DNA of 64,000 nucleotides, taken from positions 62,001-126,000 of the forward strand of contig NW_026729138.1 of NCBI RefSeq assembly GCF_030272615.1. Reading direction: 5' to 3'. Under the pieces are notes generated by a model that did not search any database, was not told the origin of the DNA, and saw only the letters and a program-made list of their open reading frames with translations. Made by a program: the position numbers and the translations under genes. This document shows, in pieces, positions 12,401 through 22,472 of the stretch (positions are counted from its first letter, which is position 1; each line of letters opens with the position of its first letter). This DNA is from Cryptomeria japonica (taxonomy: Eukaryota > Streptophyta > Pinopsida > Cupressales > Cupressaceae).

Positions 12401-13560
12401 CTTATATCTATCATCACATACTATCTTTCACTGCAAACCCTAACCCTAACCCTAATCCTAATTATAAGCCTAACCCTAATTTTAATTATAATCACTCATT
12501 ATAATCTTTAAACCTTACCCTAATTATAATCACTAAGACTAACCCCAATACTAACCCTAACTCTATCCCTAATTATAATCCTAACTATAACTCAACCCTA
12601 ACCCTAACCTCAATTTTAATTATAATTATAATCACTAATTATAATCTTTAACCCTCATGCTAATTATAATTATAACCCTAACCCTAACCCTATTCTAGCC
12701 CCAACCCTAATCCCGACCCAAACCCTAACTCTTATAGCTATCATCATGTACTATGTTTAATTACAATCTTAACCCTAACCCTAACCCTAATCATAATTAT
12801 AATTCTAACCATAACCCTAACCCTAATTTTATTTATAATTAATAATTATAATCTTTAACCCTAACCCTAATTACAATCACTAAGATTAACACCAATCCTA
12901 ACCCTTGCCCCAACCCTAACCTAATAATAACCCAAAACCTAACTTTATATCTAACCCAAAACCTAACCCTAACAACCCTAATCCTAAGCCAAACCCTAAC
13001 TCTTATATTTATCATCACATATTATCTTTCATTGCAATCTTAACCCTAACCCTAACCCTAATCCTAATTATAATTCTAACCCTAACCCTAATCCTAACCC
13101 TAATTTAAATTATAATTACTAATTATAATCTTTAAACCTTACCTTAATTATAATCACTAAGACTAACCCCAATACTAACCCTAACCCTGATTATAATTGT
13201 AACCCTAACCCTAATTCTTACCCTAACCCTAATTCTAGCCCTAACCCTAACCCTAATTATAATTCTAACCCTAACCCTAACCCTATTCTAGCCCCAACCC
13301 CAATCCTAACCCAAACCCTAACTCTTATAGCTATCATCACATACTATCTTTAATTGCAATCTTAACCCTAATCCTAATTATAATTCTAACCCTAACCCTA
13401 ACCCTAATTTTATTTATAATTAATAATTATAATCTTTTACCCTAACCCTAATTACAATCACTAAGATTAACCCCAATCCTAACCCCCAACCCTAACCTGA
13501 ATCCTAAGTATAATACTAACCCTCATTATAATTATAACCCTAACGCTCATTACACTCACA
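9471..13560 (-). repeat. Degenerate telomere-like array, C-rich on plus strand (CCCTAA-like)
   Basis: About 4.1 kb of AACCCTAACCCTAA, ACCATAATCCTAA and AATTATAATCACTAA words, in opposite orientation to the 4200-6735 array. The stretch 12300-13560 has a higher-order repeat: 'cttatagctatcatcacata' recurs at about 12391, 12730, 13001 and 13321. A short non-telomeric insertion with TTTTGGTTTCGGGTCCAAG sits at about 10158-10200. Open frames such as 11177-11359 and 12314-12511 are periodic Thr/Leu/Asn sequence and not genes. Confidence 0.9.
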
Positions 13561-13599
13561 ACAATATAAATTAATAATAATAATATATTATAATAATAT

Positions 13600-13616
13600 T
13601 ACACAAATGAAAAGAA

Positions 13617-13649
<33 letters not shown>

Positions 13650-13813
13650 TGCAATAATAATATTACAAATTATTGCAACAAACATTAATAATATTATATT
13701 ATATAGTTTTGGTTTGAATTTTTTATTGTTTCCCATGTTGCGTTGCGACTGCTACTAGCTTATATATATTTGATTTTAATCTCACACACAAACACACACA
13801 CATATAAGCTAGT
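13600..13813. repeat. Right long terminal inverted repeat of the foldback element
   Basis: This is the reverse complement of the 3706-4020 end: an (AAT)n tract, then TTGCAACAAACATTAATAAT, TTTATTGTTTCCCATGTTG and GCTACTAGCTTATATATATTTGATTTTAAT. A CA microsatellite (13782-13803) occupies the place of the hairpin stem, and AAGCTAGT closes the element. Confidence 0.8.
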
Positions 13814-16440
13814 TAATATTTACACAACCTACATTACCGCAACTTGAGCGGACTAAGTCGTGGCTAAGTAGGATAGCGATACTTTAACCTCGTAAGACTA
13901 TGATTAAAAGTAAAATGGCTATAAAGAAAGTTGAGATATATATATATTTTCGCATTCTTTGTAAACTTATACCACCGCCTTCACATAGTGGAGAGGCAGG
14001 AAGATAGCATGAGGATGGGAATCTGATGGAGCTAATGAAATTCATTCCTAATTAAATACAAAATTAGCTTCATATATTTGGGAAATGCAAACAACCATTT
14101 TCATTAATTAAAAAGGGAACCGTTTGGAGTCCATAGCATATATACGGAAAAGGAAATTATTTAGAGGACATGACTTTCATTTGGAAAAAACTTTTTCGAC
14201 AAAAATATAGGAGCTATGAAAAAGATTAGAAGCACGCCTGGAATTTGACAGGCTATATGGCCGTTTTTGCACTTTTAGATCGTATATTACAACTAATAAA
14301 ATTAGTGGACCGTAAGTATTGATACGCTATTTTTTCCACAAACGGTATATATGACACTTAAAATTATTAATAAGCCGTAATATTATAATAGGTAATATAT
14401 ATTGAAATATATTATTTTACAATGTTTATTATAAATATATGAATTTATTTAGAATATTTTTAAATGGTATGATTAAGATATAATTATTTCTAATTTTATA
14501 TTATTTTTATATGAATTTTTAGTATGTTTTTCTTATATAAATTTAGAAACTTTGTCAATTTAGTTTTTAATATTTTTTAAAAGATTGTCTTAAATATCAA
14601 TATAGAAACTTCTAACAATTGAAATGATAAGATATAATCATTTCTAATTTTTTAAAATATTGTAATAAAAAAATCTAAAATGGTTTCTATTTTTATAATA
14701 AACAAGATTTTTGGGTTGAATTTAGAAACTTACAAGTAAATTTAAGATTTTTTTAGTGCATTACTAATTTATCATTGTTTTTCAAAGTTTTACTTTTTTT
14801 TATAGAATTATTTCTTTTCACCTCAATTGAATTTTATTGGAACTTCAATTCTATGAAGCTTAAAGAATTTATATTAAACTATTCACAAATTAAAAAAAAA
14901 TTGACACTTAACATTTTTTTAAAAACGTAAAATGAAAGACATTAAAATTACTAAACCGTCATAAAAAATTATATGACAGGCAGGGGTGGCCGTCAAATTC
15001 CAGGCCTGATTAGAAGTCATGCTTCAAAAGGATTTTGATTAAGCTAGCACTACTCCTGTTGAAGCCAGCTAGGAAGAAAGTTGGACGTAAGTCATTGTTT
15101 GTAATCATTTGTTTACTTGAAAAATAATATGAGTTGAGGGTATGAATTATCACACTATTTTTATAGGAAGAATACCATGGAAAATCACAATGAAAAATTT
15201 CGCTCATTCTTTTCAAAAGAACATTACGACTTAATGAAAGCCATAAAACGGAGACAAATGAACTCTTGTGGAATGAAAACTTTAAAAAAACTACATTATC
15301 CCCATTGGTAATTATGGCTCACGTTAGTAAACAGAACAGCCAAGAAGGGTATAATCCATATACAATTCAATGGCAAATACTAGCTGGAAATGGTCAAGGA
15401 TTGGCCATATTCCATTGCAAAACAAGGAATGAGATTGCTGCAAATTGCATTACCTTCACTTCTGCAAATAAAAGATTGTATTGATATGATAAAAAAAATT
15501 ATCAGAAAAAAGAAGAATGGTTAATTCAGTATCTCTATTATATGAAGGAATTCATTCTTGTGTTCTCTATTATATGAAGGAATTCATTCTTGTGTTCTTG
15601 AGTGAGTAGGTTACTAGCTCAAGAACACCAGTATGAATTCAGTATTTCAATGGAAGGTTTTCTCTTAGAGTAATTGACATCACAAACTAGTTAATTTGAA
15701 TATTTAACCTGAGTCAAAACATTAATGTCAGTCAATGAGCCTCTTTAGAGTCTAAATGCAATTGGCTTCTAAGATAAGTGTAATGGCTTGAAAAACCTCC
15801 TTAGGTTAAAGTCTTACCAAGGAGGGTGATGAACAATGACTATATGCATATGTGTGTTGCAACTCTTAAATCCTTTGACCAAGGTGATACTACAAACTAT
15901 AAGTGTCAGTTAGTTCTTTGATCCAACTATACAACCCAGTTAGAGGTCATACTTGTTAGGAGTAGCCTATGGTGTGTGAACAACTAGGGATTGTGTAGGG
16001 TCAAGCACTAGTCTCATATGACATTAATCCAACTTCTTTTACTTCCCTACGAAACGTCGAGCCTTTCCAGTTGGAAATGGCACGGAGGACTAGTAAGTCC
16101 GTGGTTAGACAAAAAAAGTGCTTTGATGATACTTTTCCTCTCCAATCAATGTAAAGACCACTTAAAGTTCAAAATGAGAATTTGGAAACTGTAAACACTA
16201 AAACTCTCTTGAATCCTTGCTTATGTTGTACTTGGTTATGGTTATGCAGTTATTCTTATGCAAATATTTAACATCTTATATAGTGTACTCTCCTTCTTTC
16301 AGCTTCAAAAAAAAGTCACTTGAATTTTTTATGCTTAGAAATTTTAGTTCAATATTTATATTGTTGCAAATGGTTTAGTAGCTAGATATTGCTTGTTACA
16401 ATACTATAATTATAAAATAAATTCATTTTAAAAAATTGTT
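13814..16440. other. AT-rich flank of the foldback element, no recognisable gene
   Basis: No supported gene. Short open frames at 15010-15216 (minus) and 15266-15484 (plus, 72 codons) are not recognised. Small structures present are a 32-bp tandem pair (15532-15595), a stem-loop TTCTTGAG...CTCAAGAA (about 15595-15626) and a stem-loop CCTCCTT...AAGGAGG (about 15796-15826). Four of the five substitutions seen between the two large copies fall between 13383 and 14939. Confidence 0.6.
15532..15595. repeat. Perfect 32-bp tandem duplication
   Basis: Two back-to-back copies start TCTCTATTATATGAAGG and end ATTCATTCTTGTGT, with no mismatch. They are followed at once by a short stem-loop. Confidence 0.95.
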
Positions 16441-16860
16441 GTTCTTCACAAAGGATCCATCATATTTAATTGAGCAACTTTATATCTCCATGTCAAATCT
16501 ACTAATATCCTTCAATTGACTAATCTCAAAATTTAAAGGTCTCTCTTATGAACATATTGTTGTATTTTAAAATACATTCTCCCCCTAACATTGTTAGTGA
16601 AGACTATTCTATGTACAAAATGTATCTATGCCTATCAAATGAATCATTATTAATATGTATGAATTGAATTTTATTAATAAATATATCAACTAATTATAAT
16701 GCAGAGGTAATGATGCTTCTAACTACATTTGTTTGCATGTAATTAATATTTTGTTTTATAAATTAAAAATATATACATGTATAATAACCATAGATATGTA
16801 TAATTAATATGATTACCAATCACCTGTTTGGAAAAATCATCTGGAAAGGTAGCTAGATCA
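16441..16860 (+). repeat. Diverged direct repeat, left member (partner 26195-26600)
   Basis: Words such as 'caactttatatctccatgtc' / 'caattttatatctccacatc', 'gtgaagactattctatgtac' / 'gtgaagactattctctatac', and 'atcaactaattataatgca' / 'atcaactaactatgatgca' occur in the same order about 9.75 kb apart. The pair brackets the 8.8-kb transposon and suggests an older duplication, or LTR-like remnants, into which the transposon inserted. Confidence 0.65.
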
Positions 16861-17246
16861 CAAGATAAGGACTATAGTGTATAAGAAAAAGGGCTTTGAC
16901 GTGAAGTAAAACATATTGTATGAGATTTAACTTAGCATAGTCATTGTACAAGGCACTAAATAACATTGGTCAAACCCTATGCATGGTTGAAGCTTCCCTT
17001 GTCATGGGAGTGCCATAGGATCACTAATGGGATTTGACTAAAGCTCCTTCAATCGAGGATCACAACATGCTTTTAGCATATTTACAGCTACAATATTCAT
17101 TCGTGGCTTATGAGTGGAACATTACTTTGTTTTTACCCTTATGAAAGATAAAAATGTGTGAGAAAATATAATTGAAGATGTATAAGAATTGTGGAAAGAG
17201 TCTAACTAAACATAAAAGTGTGCACTTTTGTTACATAACAAGGCGT
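16861..17246. other. Unannotated stretch before the transposon
   Basis: I see no gene, and no repeat apart from weak continuation of the flanking direct repeat. Confidence 0.5.
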
Positions 17247-17280
17247 GTGCACAAAGATGGTGGTTAGAAAAGTGGACACC
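17247..17280 (+). repeat. Left terminal inverted repeat of the 8.8-kb transposon
   Basis: GTGCACAAAGATGGTGGTTA followed by GTGGACACC pairs with 26052-26090 in inverted orientation. Identity stops upstream of the first G, which fixes the end to within a base or two. Confidence 0.75.
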
Positions 17281-17337
17281 ACCCAAAAAAAACTTGGAAA
17301 AACAGGCAGTGCTTATGCAATTTTAAAATTTCAAATT

Positions 17338-17515
17338 CCCGCATACGCGCTTAGGTTTGTTCTTTCCAAGCCTAGAAAAGGTAGCCCGTACGTGTTGCTT
17401 TTAAGAAACTGAGCGCGTACACGTTACACATAGGAAAATTAGTACGTACGCACTGCTTATAGGAAAATGAGCGCGTACACACTAATAATCCAAATAAAAC
17501 CGTGTACACAGTTCT
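17338..17515. repeat. Left subterminal GCGCGTACAC repeats
   Basis: Five or six imperfect copies of a CpG-bearing word of about 30 bp: CGTACGTGTTGCTTTTAA, GCGCGTACACGTTACACATA, CGTACGCACTGCTTATAG, GCGCGTACACAC and CGTGTACACAG. They stand out from the AT-rich surroundings and mirror 25108-25240. Subterminal arrays of this kind usually bind the transposase or a partner protein. Confidence 0.75.
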
Positions 17516-17638
17516 TGGTAAAAGTAGTTTTTTAAAAAAACTAGGTCTCATTTACTCGTAAAGCGTATTTTTTACTTTGTTTTTTTCCCATTTTCTAACC
17601 TAAACCGTGAATGGGGTGCTAAATTTTTCCTCTAGGCT

Positions 17639-18810
17639 ATGGATCAAGGTTAGTTTTTGTTTATTTTTGTCTTTCTTTCTGGTTTATGCAATTTGTTTTA
17701 CATTTTGAATTTAATTTCATTAATTTTTATTAGGTTTTTTCATTTTTTGTTTCAAAAACCAGATTCTTCTAATCCAGAACAAGAACAACCAAATGCACCT
17801 CCTGAAAACCCACAAGAACAACCAAATGCACCTCCTAAAAACACACAAGAACAACCCCCAATTCTTCCTTTTGACCGCACAACCGAAACATAGGAAGAAT
17901 TAATTAATTAGTTAGGACAAAATACATCTAAAATCAATAGACTGATTGTAAAATTGAAAACTTCTGAACTTGACCATCATCAATCCCTCGCCACTAGCCT
18001 AGAAACATTAGCTGGTGGTGCCATAGATGTTTCCATAGAAATTACCAAATGGGGAAGCTTTAGGGATAGGTGTCGTCAATTCTATGCCAATGGGCTATCA
18101 TATGATGGAGTTAAAAACAAAAATATTTCTAAACAACAAATATGTGCCCTTTTTGTTGACCCCAAAACTGGCCAATCATTACCTCCTAATGCAAAGAGGT
18201 TTCCCATACATTGGTGTACCAATGTGCAGATGAAGAATCTTTTTTGGCAGAGGTGGTGGATGGTCTTTGATGATCCACTTGTAATAATTATGAGGTGCCA
18301 TTATATATTTTGAGAAAAATATATTGTGAGTTTGTGCTCAATGTGCGCCCAAATTATTTTGACATGAGAGAGTTTCATGCTAGAGGTGGTGGCTCTGCCC
18401 AAGATAGACCTAGAGCCCGTAGGCGATTAGCTACGGAGAGTCGCCGCCCCCTAGCACCCAAACCCAAGGTGCATCAGGCTGTCCCATTAGAGCTGAAAGA
18501 GTCGATGGAGCTACAGACTCTTCAAGCAACCATAATATTGACTGGTGCCATTATCCAGCATGGGACATCATTAGCACACCCTATTGTATTGGATGATGAT
18601 CCGTTAGAGGGCGACAGAGAGCCCATCGAGCATATGTGTGTCAGTTGCTTGGGGATATGCTCGAGGATAGATGATGTAGCCGATGCAGATGGATACTCAT
18701 ATCATCTATGCATGATTTGTGGTTGTAGATGTCAGGCTCACACGATTCAGGATGTCGCACTGACAGATGAGTTGATGGACATGGTGTTTGCCCATGAGCC
18801 ATAGACACAG
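17639..18810 (+). pseudogene. 5' part of transposon gene of unknown function (interrupted)
   Basis: ATG GAT CAA G at 17639-17648 is followed by a GTTAGT donor. After a 114-bp intron, exon 2 at 17763 restores the frame as MDQ-DSSNPEQEQ. The start is therefore fixed by splicing, not by the longest open frame. Exon 2 begins with a Gln/Pro-rich tandem peptide (EQPNAPPENPQ twice), then a region containing ITKWGSFRDRCRQFY. Lesions are TAG at 17891-17893, another TAG about 24 bases on, a frame change near 18225, and TGA TGA at 18268-18273. The frame then continues as YEVPLYILRKIYCEF to a Cys-rich end (CVSCLGIC and CMICGCRC, possibly zinc-binding) and TAG at 18802-18804, just before a donor-like CAG|GTGTGT at 18811. 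I do not recognise the family. It is probably the first half of the gene that continues at 18922. Confidence 0.6.
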
Positions 18811-18921
18811 GTGTGTTGATTTGAATTCATAACATTTTATTTATCAGTCACTTTAATTTTGTAATTACATAAATGAATTTTCATTTATACAACGATTTAA
18901 ATTGAGACAAATAATATGCAG

Positions 18922-20262
18922 TTCAAGATGCAACAGCGGTATCCCATACACCTCCCCCAGTTACCACAGCTTCAACTTCGATGCCTGAGGTATAAATTTT
19001 GTAACATGTTAAAATAGAATAGTACACTTTGAATTCAAAAGAATACAAGATATACTAACTATCTTTAATGCTTGGTCCAATTTCTTGTTTGTAGGTGTTG
19101 ACAGGGAACGAAATGTCCCAGATTGATGACATCACGCTGTCAACGATCGATTTTGGCCTACAAGGCTATACGGTATGATATTTTGTACAAATCTTTTTAT
19201 GTATTGTTTTGATCGAATATGCAAGTCATTTCATTTTAGATTTTTAAAATTATGTTTAATTTATTATCTGTACTAATATCTCATGTTAATTTTGTGTTTT
19301 TAGGGTACCCCCTCCACGTCTAGGACTTGTCCTAAGAAAAAGAATTCCTCGAGGACACCAAAACATGTGAAGAAGGTAATTGAACACATTTTTAGTTGTA
19401 CAATTTTTTGAAAATGTTGAAATCAAGTACTAGTTGGGGTTTGTAGATTTATTAGTGTTTTCTGTCTATTTTACATGTACAACGGCCATTGAGCTTTGTG
19501 GATATGTTGAATGCACTTGATTCACCCGTGGATCAAGAGAGGGAGGAGGTATGTATCTCTACTTTATTTTCTTGATTTCATGATTATATGCACACGTACA
19601 TGTGAACTTGTGATATATTATAATCTTATAATTTTTTCATACAGGAAATATCCATACCTATTTCGTTAATGGCGAACCCTCCTCCTTGCACTAGAGAAGC
19701 ATCTCAGGATCCGGTACACTTTTGTTTGATATGTAAAATTAATTGTTTTCAACCTTCAATACTTATCATTATATTAATTGTATTTAATCTTTGTACATTT
19801 TTTGTATAGGTAATAGCATCAGTTTCTACATCGATGGTGAGCCATCCTAAATCCATTGGAGAAACATCTCAGGCACAGGTACGTCATTGTTCTCTATAGT
19901 ATAGCTTTTAAGTGTTTTTGATATATTTATGTTAGTACATTGTATTAATTGTACATTTAATCTACAATAGACTCCTTCGCGGTATGACCATAACGTGGAT
20001 CGATTTAAGTATGTCTTCAAGAAAAATTCTAAGAGTGACAAGGAGAGGAGAGCAAAGACATTAGCTCCTGGATCAGCCGATGAGGTAATCTACATTTCAA
20101 TTGCAAAAGAATTAAAGTTAAATGCATAGTTATGATGTTAATTGTGAACTATTTTCTACAAAAGAATTCTAACTTGGCTTTTGAATTGTGGTTTTGTAGC
20201 CATCTACAGAGCCGCGTACTGCACCGAAGAGGCTTGATTTTGATGATCCACCACAAGTTTAG
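18922..20262 (+). CDS. Transposon-borne multi-exon gene of unknown function, eight short exons
   Basis: Eight exons with GT-AG borders join into one open frame: 18922-18989, 19095-19172, 19304-19375, 19456-19548, 19645-19713, 19810-19878, 19971-20084 and 20200-20262 (stop TAG). The last seven are 78, 72, 93, 69, 69, 114 and 63 nt. All are multiples of three and joined in phase 0, which is very unlikely by chance. The product is about 207 residues here, hydrophilic, Ser/Pro/Thr-rich, with basic patches (CPKKKNSSRTPKHVKK; FKYVFKKNSKSDKERRAKT) that could bind DNA or act as nuclear localisation signals. Exons 5 and 6 of this set have equal length and similar ends (REASQDP, GETSQAQ), which suggests exon duplication. 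The first exon enters in phase 1, while the upstream exon ends in phase 0 after a stop, so the join to 17639-18810 is broken or uses another splice. The role is unknown; it is perhaps an accessory transposition protein. Confidence 0.65.
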
Positions 20263-20794
20263 GATCATATAGTGTTAGTTTTGGTCATAGAATGACCAAT
20301 ACATGTAGATATATTCTACATTTTTATTGTATATCGATTTGCACATGGCATATGCCACATTTTTGTAATACTTGTATTGACTTGGTAGACATGCCTTTTT
20401 TATATATATAAATATCAATATTCGATCCAATAAATGTGTAATGAGTTCATTATTTTGTATTCATTGTATTTTGTGGTTGTCCTTTTATAAATTTAAATGA
20501 ATACTTGCATATGTAATCAACAATATGAATATAAACAACAAAATATATGATATAAAGCATTGCAATCATGGAATATGATTTGATAAAATTTCTAAAATGT
20601 TGAATTAACCCTACAAAACTCCTTGTATTCAGTTCATTATTGTGTATTTGTTGTATTTGGTGGCTGCCCTTTTATAAATTTAAATGAATATTTGTATATG
20701 TAATTAACAATAAGAATATAAACAATAAAAATTGACAATATGAATTTAAACAACAATGTGTTTGGTGCGAGAGCACTCTAATGCTCGCAATGGT
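20263..20794. other. 3' flank of the transposon gene
   Basis: AT-rich. CCAATAAATGTG at about 20427 could direct polyadenylation of the plus-strand gene. A direct repeat is visible: 'ttcattattttgtattcattgtattttgtgg' words at about 20447 recur at about 20634. No open frame is supported. Confidence 0.5.
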
Positions 20795-21945
20795 CAAATT
20801 TTGTTCCTCGTGTGCACAAACCAACATCGCGAGCGCATCTAGGTGGGAAGGTTTATGCTAGGCATGCCCCTGTCATGCATCCCAAAGCAATAGAACATCG
20901 AGAGTCATACCCTATTGGTACAATCTCTCAAGTGCCCTGAGTCCAAAAAAATGTCAAAATTTGACGGACTGTTTCTTCCAATCCATGACACATACGGTCG
21001 ATTTGTTTGATGACTCAGAGCCATTTTCAATTAGTAGCATTTTTTTGCCTGCTCAAAAAATCGTCAGTTGCTTGCAAGGAAAAGTTGCAAGATTGGCTAG
21101 AATTGATTCTGTTCCTCATGTGCACAAACCAAAATCACGAGCGCATCTGGGTGGATAGGTTTACAGTAGGCATGGCCCTATCATGCATCCCACAGCACCA
21201 GAACGTCGAGAGTCATACCCTACTGGTGAGATCTCTCAAGTGCCCTGAGTCCAAAAAATTGTCAAAATTTGACCGACTGTTTCTTCCAATCCATGACACA
21301 TACGGTCGATCTGTTTGATCCCATGGGGTCACATGAGGCTCCTCTACAATGGCCTATCTTGGTTTTCAATGACTCAGAGCCATTTTCAATTAGTAGCATT
21401 TTTTCGCCTGCTTAAAAAACCATCAGTTGCTTGCAAGGAAAAGTTGCAAGATTGGCTAGAATTGATTCTTGTCCCCATGTGCACAAATTGACATTGCGAG
21501 CGCGTCCAGGTGGGTAGTTTTACGCTAGGCATGCCCCTATCATGCATCTCAAAGCACCAGAATGTCGAGAGTCATACCCTATCGATGCGATCTCTCAAGT
21601 GCCCTGAGTCCAAAAAATTGTCAAAATTTGATGAATTGTTTCTTCCAATCCACGACACATACATTCGATCTGTTTGATCTTGTGGGGTCACCTGAGGATC
21701 CTCTACAATGGCCTATCTCTCTTTTTGATGACTCGGAGCCATTTTCAATTAGTAGCATTTTTTCGCCTACTCAAAAAACCGTTAGTTGCATACAAGGAAA
21801 AGTTACAAGATTGGCTAGAATTGATTATGTTCCTCATGTGCACAAACCGACGTCATGAGTGCATCTGGGTGCATAGGTTTATACTAGGCATGCCCCTATC
21901 GTGCATCCCAAAGCACCAGAACATCGAGAGTCATACCCTATCGAT
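20795..21945 (+). repeat. Tandem array of a 306-360-bp unit (about 3.5 copies)
   Basis: The unit runs from 'gtcaaaatttgac..actg' through TTTCTTCCAATCCATGACAC, CATTTTCAATTAGTAGCATT, GCAAGATTGGCTAGAATTGA, ATGTGCACAAACC and AGAGTCATACCCTA to 'aagtgccctgagtccaaaaa'. Unit starts lie near 20956, 21262 and 21622, with a partial unit before them and truncation at about 21945. The first full unit lacks about 54 bp ('gatcc..tggggtcac' to 'ttttcaatg') present in the later ones. Open frames at 20961-21858 are periodic by-products of the array. Confidence 0.9.
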
Positions 21946-22472
21946 GCAATGCTTGACAACGTTTTTGACAATAATGACATTTTTTGCTCAAATTGTATCT
22001 AGTCTCAATCTATGACCCCTATGACCTAATAATGACTCAAATAATTATCCATGATTATACAAGAATCAAGAATGCTCATGATTGACCAGGGACACATCAC
22101 ATATACTCAAACCATAGTCACAAAATATTGACACACAAAATAGTCACAAAACATTGTCACATATTATTCAAAAATTTGCCTCTAAATATGGTCAAATCAG
22201 CTCTTGTCTATTTGATTATACAAAAAATTGTCTTACAAATAATCTCACGAGCTTTGATAAAAAAATTGACATTACAATATATGTGATTCAGTTCATCGCC
22301 ATTTTAATATACAAATCATCTCATGGGCTTTTATACAAAATTTGGCATTACAATATGTGCGATTCAGCTCATCGCTATTTTAATATACAAAATTTGGCAT
22401 GCACATATGTACAAATCAACTCATTGCCACTTAAATATACAAAATTATGCCCCTAAACATGTAAAAAATAGC
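21946..22472. other. Short degenerate repeats between the array and the transposase relic
   Basis: From about 22140 to 22500 the words 'tttaatatacaaa', 'gattcagYtcatcgc', 'aatttggcat' and 'ctcatgggcttttata' recur about every 60-70 bp. This is an old decayed tandem array. No gene is supported. Confidence 0.55.

Larger units (their letters stand above)
3706..13813. mobile_element. 10.1-kb foldback element with inverted ends and opposed telomere-like arrays (copy 1)
   Basis: Both ends carry the same sequence in inverted orientation. At the left, ACTAGCTTA opens a hairpin and is followed by 'gtagcag...caacatgggaaacaataaaaaattcaaa' and 'attaatgtttgttgcaataat' words. At the right, the reverse complement of the same words runs to AGCTAGT at 13813. 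Inside each arm is a degenerate telomere-like array, TTAGGG-like on the left (4200-6735) and CCCTAA-like on the right (9471-13560), so the whole body is symmetric about a 2.7-kb spacer. No transposase was recognised and no convincing target-site duplication is seen. It could be a giant non-autonomous foldback transposon, or an inverted duplication of a telomere-like satellite block. The superfamily is not known to me. Confidence 0.65.
1..16613. repeat. Left copy of a 47,387-bp-offset near-identical repeat
   Basis: Every landmark here recurs exactly 47,387 bp downstream: the LRR end, the AT-rich blocks, the hairpin, both telomere-like arrays and the 32-bp tandem. The offset stays constant through poly-A runs and microsatellites, so I see no indel. 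Substitutions found by eye (left/right copy) are 4200 G/A, 13383 A/G, 14148 A/T, 14253 C/T and 14939 A/G. The match runs to both window edges, so no duplication breakpoint can be placed. I did not align every base by machine, so a few more differences may exist. Confidence 0.97.

Noticed and set aside
4200-13560. True telomere or recent chromosome-end fusion
   Set aside because: The repeats are highly degenerate, have a six-base and not the plant seven-base period, are separated by 2.7 kb, and are enclosed by long inverted repeats.
20961-22015. Overlapping 65-113-codon frames in the tandem array
   Set aside because: The same peptide is repeated in shifted frames across array units, a by-product of the repeat.
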